Shown here: one piece after another, positions 10,116-20,879 of the stretch
How the letters are laid out: the number at the start of each line of letters is the position of its first letter
Position numbering within the stretch: the first letter of the stretch is position 1
Source of the DNA: Chara braunii
Lineage: Eukaryota > Streptophyta > Charophyceae > Charales > Characeae
Assembly (NCBI GenBank): GCA_003427395.1
Contig: BFEA01000032.1
Location: 1,114,774 to 1,167,448, forward strand
Direction: 5' to 3'
DNA: 52,675 bases
The notes under the pieces: model-generated
Databases searched by the model: none
Told to the model about the DNA's origin: nothing
What the model saw: the letters and a program-made list of their open reading frames with translations, nothing else
Program-made: the position numbers and the translations under genes

Positions 10116-10941
10116 AAGTCAGGATACCTAAACTAATAGAGCGTCCTGACTTAGCCAAGTATACACAAAACAGAGGGCACAACTACTTCACTCTTCTTTG
10201 GGCATATGACTAGACCACTCTAGTCGCCCTTAATTGTTTAAATAGCCAAGTTGTATATATCTCTCTGAACTTAGCCTTCAAGGTGGACATAAGGCTGAGC
10301 CGCTCAACTTAGAACATTGCTCAGCCTGCCCAAGTTTACCTTCAGTTATACCTCTTAGCTATACTCTCTTCAATTGTGATAAGCTATAGCCAGGCTACCT
10401 AAACTTATAGAGTGGCCTGACTAGCCTGTTCTCAATAGCATAGTAATATAATATAACCAAATTATAACCATTAGGTTCCAACATGCGCGAGGCATTGGGT
10501 CAGACTACCTAAACTTATAGAGCGGTTTGATCCTCTGCCAAGTTCATTCCTCCGTGATCCAGTCTGTGCGAGGCAGTAGGCCAGGCTACCTAAACTTATA
10601 GAGCGGTCTGCCCCCTGCCAGAATTACTCCCTCAGAACGAAACAGGAGAAGGGTTGAACCACCTAAACTTATAGAGCGGTTCAGACCTCCTCGTTCAAAA
10701 TCAACGAAACTGGCAGAACTCCCAAATAAACAAGGCGACCCAAGGCACCTAAACTTATAGAGCGTCTTGGGACATGACAATCACTCACAGTCAAACCCTC
10801 ACAAGTTAGAGCAGTCAGGTCACCTAAACTTATAAAGCGCCCTGACTCTCCATACAGTTCACAGCACTTGGTTTCCCCAAACTCATGGGGACATCCCAGC
10901 CTCCAGAGCTTCAGGCTACCTAAACTTATAGAGCGGCCTGA
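10116..10941. repeat. Array B: constant 19-nt loop on variable complementary stems
   Basis: Eight units share a core close to TACCTAAACTTATAGAGCG. The bases directly outside it differ between units yet pair: AAGTCAGGA/TCCTGACTT (10116-10152), CAGGC/GCCTG (10391-10419), GGGTCAGAC/GTTTGATCC with two G-T (10497-10533), CAGGC/GTCTG (10582-10610), TTGAAC/GTTCAG with one G-T (10654-10684), CCCAAGG/TCTTGGG with one G-T (10739-10771), AGTCAGG/CCTGACT with one mismatch at the loop (10813-10847) and TCAGGC/GCCTGA (10911-10941). Spacing is mostly 70-110 bp. Two degenerate units with CCCCAAACT cores lie at about 10870 and 10977. No protein is encoded. Confidence 0.9.
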
Positions 10942-12787
10942 TGTTCCATGCAAATCAAAATAAACAAAGGGCTGGACTTCCCCAAACTTATAGGGACCTC
11001 CCAATCTCAACGACCCAATCAGACTACACACAATACTGCCTTCCTCCCAACCTTTCCCCAGATGCAACACCTTCCGTTCACAATCTGCTTTCAGGCAACC
11101 AAACAAAGTCTGAACTGAACTTACACACACATTCCTTTATTTCAGTCTGAGTTCACATCCTGAAAGTCAAACCAACCAGAATACAGGATTCACATCATAC
11201 ACTCAGTCAAACATTGAAAGGTTACAGATAGGGGTTATAGATGGGTTTATAGAAGTCGTCAGGGAGTTACCACTCAGTTCCCTGCCTCCAGGACTCCGCA
11301 TGAGTCCCGGCAGAGCTCCCACAATCGGTGGGGCAAACCTCCCACAAGGCCTTGGCGCGGATTACGGGCCATATGCCCGCCTGCAGCCTTCCTCTCAGAA
11401 CCCAAGGGATTTAGACTTAGAGCAAGGAAGGCAGGGTGAGAAGGTGTGGGACTCTCAAACTCAAGAGGGGTACACTCAAGCTAGCTCGAGAGGGTCTTCA
11501 AGTCCTCAGTGCCTGAAGGCCCCAGAATGGTGGCCAAAGCAGCAGCAGCTCGGCCAACCTGTAGTCCAACCGCTGAGTCTGACTCCCCTGACGAACTCTC
11601 AGATCCGTAAAGATGACCTCCTTTCACAGCCGCTTCGCCTCGCTGCAGCAGCAGTCCTTCCTTATAGTTCAACTACCCCACCGTACACTATAGCACCGCC
11701 CTCCTCTGCGAAGAAACACTGCAATTCACATGAATGCGAGTTGGGCAGATCGTCGTATACAGCCGCAAGCCGTTACGGTATTCAGCAGCACCTGTAGCAT
11801 TCCCAGCAGCGGCAGTAACTGACACAATGCGCCCACCCAGAGGCTGTAGTCAATGCTACGCCAGTAGCTTCACCGACCGAGCACAGCCCTGCCCTCTTCT
11901 TTAAGCCCAAACACCGCAATAAAGTGTTCTGGGAACATCCGCATCAATTAGCAGCAACCAGTGACCAGCAGGGCGGCAAGCCAATTTGCAGCCCACCCGT
12001 CTTCAACGGTCGCGCCCAGGGTGGTGCAGCAGCCTAGAGTAAGCCCGATGATCCTGCCGCAGCAATATGGCAATTGGCCAGACTGTTGATGCTTGCAGTC
12101 AACGGTGGCGGCCCTGCCGCAGCCGATAGTCAATGCTGTAGTGGCTAGTAAGTGCCACTGCAGCAGCCAGCAACTTCGCAGTCTACAGCAAGACACAATG
12201 ATCCCAGCAGCACAGTCGTCGAGGCAAGCACGAAGCCCGTAGTACACAAACAGCAAGGCTGCTGTAACTTGCCACCTTCTTGGTCTCCAAGCTTGTGGCC
12301 CGCCTGCAGTTGCCCGGCTCAATACACAGGTCGTGCAGGGCTTGGTTTTCGATACCGGTATATGACCACTAGCGATCAGCAACAGACGGTGAGCCGGGTC
12401 TGGTACCCATGATGAAGGTCAACTAGACCCTCGACTCCCGCAAGCGAGAAGGACCAACCTAGTTGGGTACCCGAACGACCATCGGGGGGAGAGGGGGGGT
12501 AAACCTCAGTCACAGAACAGACGAACAGCGCCCCGTCAGTGGTGAGTAACAACGCCCTGAACCCATGAAACGGGCACAGCGATCCTGACATGCGAACGCC
12601 CTTGGCCGTAGGCAAGCCTCCAACCCGCGAATGCATTCCCGCTAGTTGTCTCGACGGAATACGAAACACTGAATGAATCCATCCACATATGTAGTTAGGT
12701 TCATCCCCTCACCGCCAGTTTCGAAGGTACGCGCCCGCTCCCTCCTCACTCGTGCGGATGCTACTCGCCCGATCAAGCGCCGGCTAA

Positions 12788-12796
12788 CAGGTAGGT
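12788..12796 (+). promoter_or_regulatory. Splice-donor-like site in X copy 1
   Basis: CAG|GTAGGT lies at a position homologous to CAG|GTAAGT at 28235-28243 in copy 2, followed in both by CTCC. The consensus match and its conservation are suggestive, but no acceptor or exon could be defined. Confidence 0.3.
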
Positions 12797-13737
12797 CTCC
12801 AACACCTCGGCCGGCCCCAGGCCAATTCCGTCGATGCTGTGAGCCATTCGAATGAATCTCCCGCTAGGCTGCGGCCAGATACACTCACACTCGTAAGACT
12901 ATCCCCGCAGCCTCACTCTCTATTAACTCCTAATCTACTGTCCTATTGCGAAATCTAACTCTACCATCACGTCCGTGCCGCCCCAAAACCCCGAACTTGC
13001 ACCTTCCTCCACCCGTCTTCGTCAAGGAACGGGGGAGTTACCCCCTTTCTCGCTCACCACTCCCGCCGTCCGCCATAGCCCCGGCGCACTAAGTCTCTCT
13101 GCTAGTCTCGTTCTACTAACTCACTAACTATTCCGACTACATTGCTGAACTCGCCCACCCCCAGAACGGTAGGAGCGCCCTTTTCCCCGACTGATTTCAT
13201 CCATAGTCGAGTACAAATCACTCGTTTCTACTTCTCCCACTCCCTGTTTTCTTCAAATGTACCTGGCGCAGAACTGCGCCCCGATTCAACCGCCCCTTCC
13301 TCTGTGCCCTCCACTCTCCTGCATCCGCGCGCTGCTGCCGCAGTTAGCGTAGCGCCCGTCTCCCCCTTCGATCGTGCGTGCCATCCCTCCGGTCCGCTTC
13401 TGCCCGTTCCGTGGTTCAACTCCACCCCGTCCCTTCTGCGCTAGCGCCCGCCATGAGCTGGCCAGGCCCGCCGCCCCTGCGATTTACTGTTCGCCTCCTA
13501 ACGCACCTTGCACCCGATACCGCCTAAATTCACCCACTGCTCTCCCCTCTGCTGTCTTCCCTTCACCTCCTTCGTTTTTGTCTTCCTCCCCGACTCCCTG
13601 TTGTCGTCAGTCAAAACCCGTATCCCGTCGTCACGCAACGCACTCGCGGACGCCACGAGAGTTCAGCGAGGCAAACATCCGAAACAGGGAGCCACGCCCC
13701 AACTTTATACGCGCCGGCCCTACGCAGGGGCCGCGCT

Positions 13738-14200
13738 AAGCTTCTCTGCATCATTCCAATTTTAACGGACGTCCCGAAGGACTGCGGCCGGGGCGATGCC
13801 CCGCCGCGATCCCAAAAGTCACTCGGCCCCCTTTTTGCTCGTACGTCCCCGGCCAGATCTGCGCCCGGGTTCATCCCGGATCTATGCACATCACCTTTGT
13901 GCAGTCGGCCATGCAGATCTTTTCTGCATCGTTCCGATTCTAGCGGGTACCTCGTAGGATCTGCGCGAGGCAGTGGCCCATAACACCACCAAGGCCATAC
14001 AACCTCCCTCTACCCACGCCCGGCCCGTTTTGCGTCCGGGTTCACTCCCGGATTCGCACATATCCCCTGGGCTGCATATGCCATCCCTTCACGAGGCAGT
14101 CACGCCAATCCTTGCTGTACCATGACAAGTTTTAATGGATATTACGAAGGGCCTGCCCACGGCCGTGCCCCGCGGCAGTTCAAATTCCACTCGGCCTTGC
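13738..14200. repeat. About 180-bp tandem units with small stems
   Basis: Three diverged copies of a segment starting like CTTCTCTGCATC.TTCC.ATT occur from 13738. Units contain stems such as TCCGGG/CCCGGA around TTCACT (14037-14054) and GGGGC-GAT-GCCCC (near 13791-13803). The segment is part of X copy 1. Confidence 0.55.
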
Positions 14201-15080
14201 CACCGGGCCTGCTGACGGGGGAAACACCACCCTTAGGCAGGCCTGGACACCCCGCCCCTGCCCCGGGCTCGGACTCTGCCCGTATTTCAACAGTCCATGA
14301 CTGTGCTTCCCGCTCTAAGCCCATGGTTCGACAGCCCGGACTCGGGGCCGGCGTCGGAACCTTAGCGGGGTCCGTGAATAACGGCAGGGGACAGAACGGC
14401 GGTATAACTTAAAGTGAAACCCAAAAATAGAGGGAATACTACAAAACTTTCGGCCGCGCATGGGTCCTGCTGACGCTCCTCTGGCCCTGCAGCACGGGCC
14501 CGTGATCGGACTTTCTCAATAAAACGAAAGGGGGATAGTCCCACAGGACCCTCAACCCCTTCGCCCCTCGCTGCTCCGTCGCTCCCACGCCACCGTCCGC
14601 TGGTCTCAAGCCTCGAACCTTCGTCTTACGACCCCGACACCGTAACCAATAGGGCTAAGCCCAAGCCTGTGACCTGCTGGCGCGGCTTCCCATATAAAAC
14701 GGCACTGCGCGGCGCTTCGGGCCAAGATACCGCCTCGGCCACCCTTTCAGCCACATCCGTACCCACGGCCCCTAGGTGCCCACGCCGGCCTACCTCCCCG
14801 CGTCGTGGCCGCCCCGTGCACCTACCGGCACGTAAGTCCCACCGTCGGTCGCGCGCGCCGACCAAAGGCGGTCCTTCATCCCCTAACCAAGCCCGTAACA
14901 CGATCCGGGTCGGCCGGCTACCCCGGCCGCCCACTCAATCAGAAAGATCACATGCGCGCCTTAAAATTGCGCGCCCACATGCTCCCTACTGGGACAAGGC
15001 AACCAACCCTCAGACACGGTCGGACCTCACACGACTTAGTCGGACCAAGCCCATTGTTCCTGTCATGTGCAAAAACCAGG

Positions 15081-15106
15081 GCGAATACCCTTGTAAGGGT
15101 ATTTGT
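15081..15106 (+). other. Terminal hairpin of X copy 1
   Basis: A 12-bp stem with two G-T pairs, core AATACCCTT-GT-AAGGGTATT, lies seven bases before the CA end. Copy 2 has the homologous 13-bp palindrome at 30664-30689, where both corresponding G-T pairs are G-C. Position and pairing are conserved at the element's 3' end. Confidence 0.8.
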
Positions 15107-15113
15107 GCCGACA

Positions 15114-17726
15114 TCGTTGAGGATCAACACTCTCCCGAAGAGCGACAGATCGTAGACATTCTTCCAGTTTTGAATCCGTCATTCCACCTACTCCACCAAG
15201 AGTCTATCCTGCACATCGCCGCAGTTCTTAAGAAAAACTTGAACTCCTAGAAACATTTCAGAATAATTCGGGAGAATCTTCTTCATTCCTAAATCCACAC
15301 AATAAAGAACTGATTAGGTAAAAAAAAAACTGATTTTACCGAATTTATATGTGCCTCACATAGTTCACAATACACTCCTAAGGTATTTTTACTGCCGTCA
15401 AGGATTTTACTATGTTTTATGTTACAATTGTCAAATCGTCTGCTAATGCACTACCCTTGAACAGGATATGGCCGCACAATCTTAAACCTTATATCTGGGG
15501 GGTTTTCCTAACATTGTTTAGCAAAACATTCATTTGTAGGACGAACAAAACTGATGCCAACAGACAACCTTGACTCAATGAATGTTTCAGAGGAAACGCA
15601 ACGAAAATTTTTCGATTGATCATAATTGAGGTTGTGGAATGGAAGTAAATTGCTTTCATTAATATACGAACCTGTGAACTACTTCTCATATGCCTCGGTG
15701 TGGTTAGAACTTGCGTAGCACAGCGAACGTGTTCGTGCCCCCTCACGTTCGCGCAAACAGCTCGCGAACATGTTCGGACGAACATATTTTTATTTCGTAA
15801 AAAAAAAAAATAATAAAAAAAAATTCGGTTTTTGATTTTTAACTCATGATTGGCTTCGAACTTGAACATGAATCCAAGGCGAAAATTGCTTGGATTATTA
15901 TTTTACATAACATATATTTTGTCAGATGTTTCTGAGATATATTTTTTTTTTTAATATTTTTTTTTTTCACGTTCGGAGGGTTTTGGGCGCTTGTTCGTGT
16001 TCGGGCGAACATGTTCGCGTTCGCCTCTGAACGCGAACACGGTGCTATGTAGGTTAGAACAAAGTCCAACTCACTCAATCACAAGCTTTCTCTTGATTAA
16101 GAAGGGAAACTGTCATGTCGATATTTTCCTCGGCGATTACTTCCATTGACTCAACGACAGTTACAATATTGTCTAGAATGAACCTATCTTTGACAAAGAC
16201 TCCCTAATATATTCCCGCTAGCTCCGGCAAGTAGTCAGCAATTCTGAAGGCCAAATTTTTAGCCAAGAGTTTATACACAGTGTTTAAAAGGGAGATGAGG
16301 CGCCAATTACGAATATTGTTTTTGTCCTTTTTTTTTAACAAAAATGCGCCAATCCCTTTGGTCATACAAATAGACGATTTCGTTCCTAATAACACCTCAT
16401 AATATATAGTAACCAAGTAAGGACAAAGCAGGTTTCAAGAAAAGAATGTAAGAAATTTATGGATAAACCATCCTCGCCTGATGTTTTCCCCTCTGCCATT
16501 TGGCTAGCGACGTGTGTGAATTCCTCCTCGGTGATTGCTCTGTTGAGAGTCAGACGTCCTTGGTTGGAGATTCTGGCTTCCGTGTTGACCCATAAGGAGG
16601 ATGAATCATTTAGATTACTGTCAGCCTCATCCGCTGGTCTTTGAGAAGTCAAAGTATCTCTGAAGTTCACGCATATATGTTCGCACATTCCGTTAATCTC
16701 TACAGTTTTCCGTAGGTTGGGGTCAAAAGGGTGTGCAAGTTCTTTCATGATTCTGTGTTGAGAGGTCTGATGATTAACTAATGCGAATGTTTTTTTGGAC
16801 ATTCTATCAAGTTTTTCCATGCCCTTTGTCTTGCACCTCTCCTGCCATGTTTTTTCCTTGTTCAGTTGGATGGCTTCTCATTTTTCGAGCCACTAGACAT
16901 GTTCCCTTGCCCATAAAATGTATGAGATGGGATAAGCGCTCATTGGCTTTTTAATCTTCCTTTTACAAACTTGTTCTTCTTTATTTACAAAGAAAGCTTT
17001 CACAATTGAGAGAACGACTAGAACTTTGGAGATAATCATGAGTCCCGTTGTTAGTCACTCACCTTAAATTGAAAATTAATCTTTGGTTGACTGTCAAACC
17101 TCATTTTATTGTTGGATTCATGTGATTACATCAGGGTCCTTCAAGTTCTCCACATTTAATCTAAAAACACTTATTTCTTCATCGCAATATGCATCGATTA
17201 ATTGTTGCCCCTCTAGGAACGCCAACAATAGTTTTGTATCATAGTGGATCGGTCTAACCTCCTAAATATCGATGGTTGGGTTCAACACCGCGTTCCAGTT
17301 ACGAACCATGACCAAATTGTCCACGTCAGGTACAACATCAACTAAGTCTGCAAAGAAACGAAGCCTTTCTCGTTGTTCCGAGGGAGAATCTACGCTCATG
17401 AAGGCCCACATTCCATCCGTTATTATGCCTTTAACCCAAACCCAATATCCCCAATTATCAAAATATTCATCTACCAACTCAAAATTTAACTCCCTATCAA
17501 TTAGGATTGTTGTCCCCCGTTTGGTACCCTCCGCCGGGACCCACAATTGTGGCTCATCCCACCACCGACCAAACTTTGCAACTGTCCGCGAGCCTAGCTT
17601 GGTTTCATGTAGGCTGATCTGGAGCCGTTGCGAATGTATCCAAGATTTCAGTCTGCCGTGTCTGTCCTTCCTAGTTTTGTCCACTAGGCCCCTAACATTC
17701 CAAGACTCAACCGAGATGTTATTCAT
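15114..17726 (-). pseudogene. LINE ORF2: AP endonuclease plus reverse transcriptase, decayed
   Basis: L1-type ORF2 read from 17726 downward. The endonuclease (17726-17262) starts with SWNVRGL and has LHETKL, but its GDWN-type box reads RNWN, so the acidic residue is lost. The linker and RT N-terminus follow (16820-16386: GKTSGEDGLS). RT motifs are KDKNNIRNWRLISLLN (about 16.3 kb), RFILDNI and an EKACD box followed by a stop (about 16.1 kb), HSLSQGCLLASVLF (about 15.58 kb) and ALADDL with the catalytic DD (15431-15449). The C-terminal part continues to ...RVLILN at 15117. In-frame stops, frameshifts and a MITE at 15711-16051 break it. The last part lies at 6333-7156 beyond X copy 1. The element was autonomous once and is dead now. 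Confidence 0.85.
15702..16060. mobile_element. 341-bp MITE (hAT-like) inside the LINE RT
   Basis: GGTTAGAAC occurs at 15702-15710 and 16052-16060, a 9-bp direct duplication (8 bp if trimmed). Between them lies a 341-bp insert. Its ends are imperfect inverted repeats: TGCGTAGCAC on the left against TACATAGCAC from the right. GTTCGCG and CGAACATGTTCG words are symmetrically placed inside, with an AT-rich centre. Removing it rejoins the LINE frame around EKACD...VSW. Target size and CGAACATGTTCG words recall plant hAT MITEs; this superfamily guess is weak. No transposase is present. Confidence 0.75.
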
Positions 17727-19034
17727 GAGACTGAGGCATGATCGGAATGATTATGGATGCGACTATTTCTTTTGGATGATGCTGGGGGTTTTCTGCGTCT
17801 GGCTTCCTCAGACTCAGTAACCTGAGACGAGACCCAAGGTAAGGTGAGACTGTCTTTGAAGAACAGGGAGGACAAACTTCTGCCCTTCAACTTTTTGTTA
17901 CATTCTGCAACAAATTATGCGGGTAGGTCATCGTCAAAGGGAATCCGTGCCAAGTCTGGGTTATCTATTTGATCAAACTAATGTCTTGATGCCCACACCA
18001 CGCCTTCTACTTCCAAAACTCGATAGGCGTATGGCGGGAGGCGCAAATCCAAAAATGAGACATATAGCCTGTGACATAGTCCCGATGGGTGCTGACGTAC
18101 TGCTCTTCCCATAGTGACATCGAGGACGAGTCTGCAGGGGAAATAACTTTTCAACAGTTGTTTTATACAGTGCAAAATCATTTAATTGTTCGGGGGCAGG
18201 TTTGTGGGAAGGTAGTTATACGTAGGCCGCCACCGCCTGAGTGATAGCACAATACGAGGGCGCTCTTTAAGTCTAACACGCAGATTGTCCGAAAAATCCG
18301 TTTCTGCGAAATGCCTGTCTCCTTGGGAATCGACGCCATCTCTGTCGTGGGCTCTAAACCTGGTTCATTACTCGGATATTGGTTCTATTGCCACAAAGTT
18401 TCAGAAGGTGGGAGGATCGATGTGGTTCGGGATTCTCCTTCCGATAAGTTAAAAGTTGTATTCGACTTCTCCCCTTCTACACCATCCACACAGAGTGTTT
18501 CGTTGCTTGGCTGGACACTCCCTCTTAGATTGAGGAACACCAGTGAGCTTTGCACTTCATCGACACCCCTCTGCCATTCCTGACGAGGGATTTCCTCATT
18601 CGATTCCGCTGACCCTTTATTTTTCCTTGTCGGGACTGCACCTAGATTCCGATGAGCTTTTTGGTTGGTGCTCGGACGGAGTTTTACGCATGCAAGGTTC
18701 TGACATAGCTGCTCCTGTCAGATGAAATCTTACATCTGAATCGCGTGGCTCACTAAAGCGGACGGGTGAGGAACTGCCCATCTTCACTCCTTGGGGTGGA
18801 GGTTCGGGTTCATATGCAGGATTAGTGTTCGTGTTGTACGAGTTCGCTGGAGTAGGTGATGGGACAAGTCCCTGCCCAAAGATTGTCCCGAACTTGTGGA
18901 ATTTCCCATTGTGAACTCCCATCTGGCCACCAAGCCTATCTGTCCCCCCGTACAGATACGGGGAGTACGAACGGCCGTACGACCGTACGTACGAGCCCGT
19001 TTTGGGGGCCTTCCCGAGGTGGGAAATGGCATCT

Positions 19035-19036
<2 letters not shown>
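17727..19036 (-). other. Probable LINE 5' region / ORF1 remnant
   Basis: This lies directly 5' of the endonuclease on the same strand. Minus-strand open segments (18181-17978, 18922-18617) are separated by stops. They include a proline- and serine-rich stretch but no clear CCHC knuckle or RRM. A perfect stem CCCCGTA-CAGA-TACGGGG sits at 18946-18963. I infer ORF1/5' UTR from position only; the true 5' end is not visible before the gap. Confidence 0.4.
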
Positions 19037-19068
<32 letters not shown>

Positions 19069-19867
19069 NNNNNNNNNNNNNNNNNNNNNNNNNNNNNNNN
19101 NNNNNNNNNNNNNNNNNNNNNNNNNNNNNNNNNNNNNNNNNNNNNNNNNNNNNNNNNNNNNNNNNNNNNNNNNNNNNNNNNNNNNNNNNNNNNNNNNNNN
19201 NNNNNNNNNNNNNNNNNNNNNNNNNNNNNNNNNNNNNNNNNNNNNNNNNNNNNNNNNNNNNNNNNNNNNNNNNNNNNNNNNNNNNNNNNNNNNNNNNNNN
19301 NNNNNNNNNNNNNNNNNNNNNNNNNNNNNNNNNNNNNNNNNNNNNNNNNNNNNNNNNNNNNNNNNNNNNNNNNNNNNNNNNNNNNNNNNNNNNNNNNNNN
19401 NNNNNNNNNNNNNNNNNNNNNNNNNNNNNNNNNNNNNNNNNNNNNNNNNNNNNNNNNNNNNNNNNNNNNNNNNNNNNNNNNNNNNNNNNNNNNNNNNNNN
19501 NNNNNNNNNNNNNNNNNNNNNNNNNNNNNNNNNNNNNNNNNNNNNNNNNNNNNNNNNNNNNNNNNNNNNNNNNNNNNNNNNNNNNNNNNNNNNNNNNNNN
19601 NNNNNNNNNNNNNNNNNNNNNNNNNNNNNNNNNNNNNNNNNNNNNNNNNNNNNNNNNNNNNNNNNNNNNNNNNNNNNNNNNNNNNNNNNNNNNNNNNNNN
19701 NNNNNNNNNNNNNNNNNNNNNNNNNNNNNNNNNNNNNNNNNNNNNNNNNNNNNNNNNNNNNNNNNNNNNNNNNNNNNNNNNNNNNNNNNNNNNNNNNNNN
19801 NNNNNNNNNNNNNNNNNNNNNNNNNNNNNNNNNNNNNNNNNNNNNNNNNNNNNNNNNNNNNNNNNNN
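19037..19867. other. G homopolymer (19037-19068) followed by assembly gap
   Basis: A run of 32 G residues leads into 799 undetermined bases (19069-19867). Poly-G directly at a gap edge is a common sequencing or assembly failure point, so the run length is unreliable. Confidence 0.95.
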
Positions 19868-20110
19868 TTTTTTTTTTTTTTCCTGTTTTCTCTTTTGTTC
19901 TGTCTTTCCTTTGTCTTCTGTCTCTTTTCTCTTTTCTCTCTCCGGAGCTGGGATGGCTAGTGGGATTCGAACCGCCAGCCCTTGACGACTGAAGGCGCCA
20001 TCACCTCAGGCTCGCCGTCGTCTGGCTGCTCTACGCACCTCAAAGGGGCGTTCTGTCGGAGACGCTCCTTGAGATCTGGTAGAGCGCGGTCCGGCGATGC
20101 TCAATATACA
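19868..20110 (-). mobile_element. tRNA-derived SINE-like element, abutting the gap
   Basis: On the minus strand a perfect B box GGTTCGAATCCC lies within 19963-19974, followed by ACTAGCC, as at a tRNA 3' end. A-box-like words occur upstream. Downstream the sequence becomes purine-rich and ends in a run of A (T at 19868-19881 plus strand). The 5' limit near 20110 is uncertain. The head differs from the SINE at 12-372, so these are different families. Confidence 0.65.
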
Positions 20111-20210
20111 GTTTGCTCCTCGTCCGGATGTGGTCCCATAGTGTCGATTCCATATACTTGTTTTCTCTCCTGGTTGAACTTGTAAGCAGCTCAGACCTGA
20201 ATGCTGGACC

Positions 20211-20337
20211 GGCAGTCCGGACCTGATGTCAGAACTCAACCCGGACCCAATGTCAGGTCTGGCAGCACGGACCTAATGCTCGAACTGGCAGCCCGGACCT
20301 AATATCAGAACTGGCAGCCCGGACCTATTTCTGAACA
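20211..20337. repeat. 26-bp tandem repeat
   Basis: Five diverged units of the type GGCAGCCCGGACCTAATATCAGAACT run at about 26-bp spacing (for example 20261, 20287, 20313). One neighbour carries GGAC-CGGCA-GTCC. No gene from 20338 to 20880. Confidence 0.8.
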
Positions 20338-20879
20338 GTCCCTTATGTCCTAACAACTACGCTAGGAACTTCTTCAGTTGGGGTGTTGGGCGGGAGGGCC
20401 GCAACCCTGATCAGCGGCACCCTGCAGTATGCAAAAACTTAGTGAGAAGGGCGGGCGGGATGGAGGAACACCTCTAACAACAAACTGTCGTATGACAAAA
20501 GGAAGACTCAGAATAGTCAAAATTAGGGATGTGAGAGAAACTCAATTGACATTGATAGAGAGAACTACAGAAGGGATTAGGAAGGAGGCGCGTTGACATC
20601 CTAACTGAGACTTTCCGCAGATCGACCGAGCCCTTGCGGGAAGTTGCGGATCGGAACCGCACCGAAGTCGTACTAATCTAGACTGATATAAAAAGGAAAC
20701 GATGTTGAAATCCCGGTTTCGGAATGACCTATATGCCATATATTCTAGTTCCGTCGAATATGAGGCGTGGGCTCAACTCGAGGGAGTTTTGTTTACTGCA
20801 CCCTCGAGTAGGTATCCGAGCAACGGACCCTGTCCCCTAGTAAAAAACCCAAAATTAAGAGCTGAGCGTACTTACTCTT

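Larger units (their letters stand above)
7157..15113 (+). mobile_element. X element copy 1: 8-kb non-coding hairpin-rich element in a LINE
   Basis: Boundaries are TG (7157) and CA (15113), flanked by a short target duplication inside LINE ORF2. It is homologous along much of its length to 23590-30696: the first kilobase is strongly similar, as are the 8.7-9.8 kb, 11.2-11.5 kb and 12.6-12.9 kb segments and the last 50 bp. It has a TATA box, array A repeats, array B constant-loop hairpins and a roughly 180-bp tandem segment at 13.74-14.2 kb. No RT, integrase, transposase or gag is visible; open frames such as 11300-11797 are not conserved in copy 2. It has an extra 8.16-8.74 kb block that copy 2 lacks. 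LTR-type ends suggest a non-autonomous retroelement, but I found no second LTR. The ends also share a TGTC-type imperfect inverted repeat, so a DNA transposon is possible. Confidence 0.75.

Noticed and set aside
10116-10941. CRISPR array interpretation of the regularly spaced repeats
   Set aside because: The context is eukaryotic, spacing is irregular, spacers share words, there are no cas genes, and the repeat flanks covary, which CRISPR repeats do not do.
11300-11797. 165-codon frame in X copy 1
   Set aside because: The homologous part of copy 2 does not preserve the frame, so it is not a conserved protein.
7157-15113. Helitron identity for X
   Set aside because: The terminal hairpin is reminiscent, but ends are TG...CA with a target duplication, not TC...CTRR at AT without duplication, and there is no Rep/helicase.
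18856-19992. Long frames spanning the gap
   Set aside because: They consist almost wholly of undetermined bases and homopolymer.
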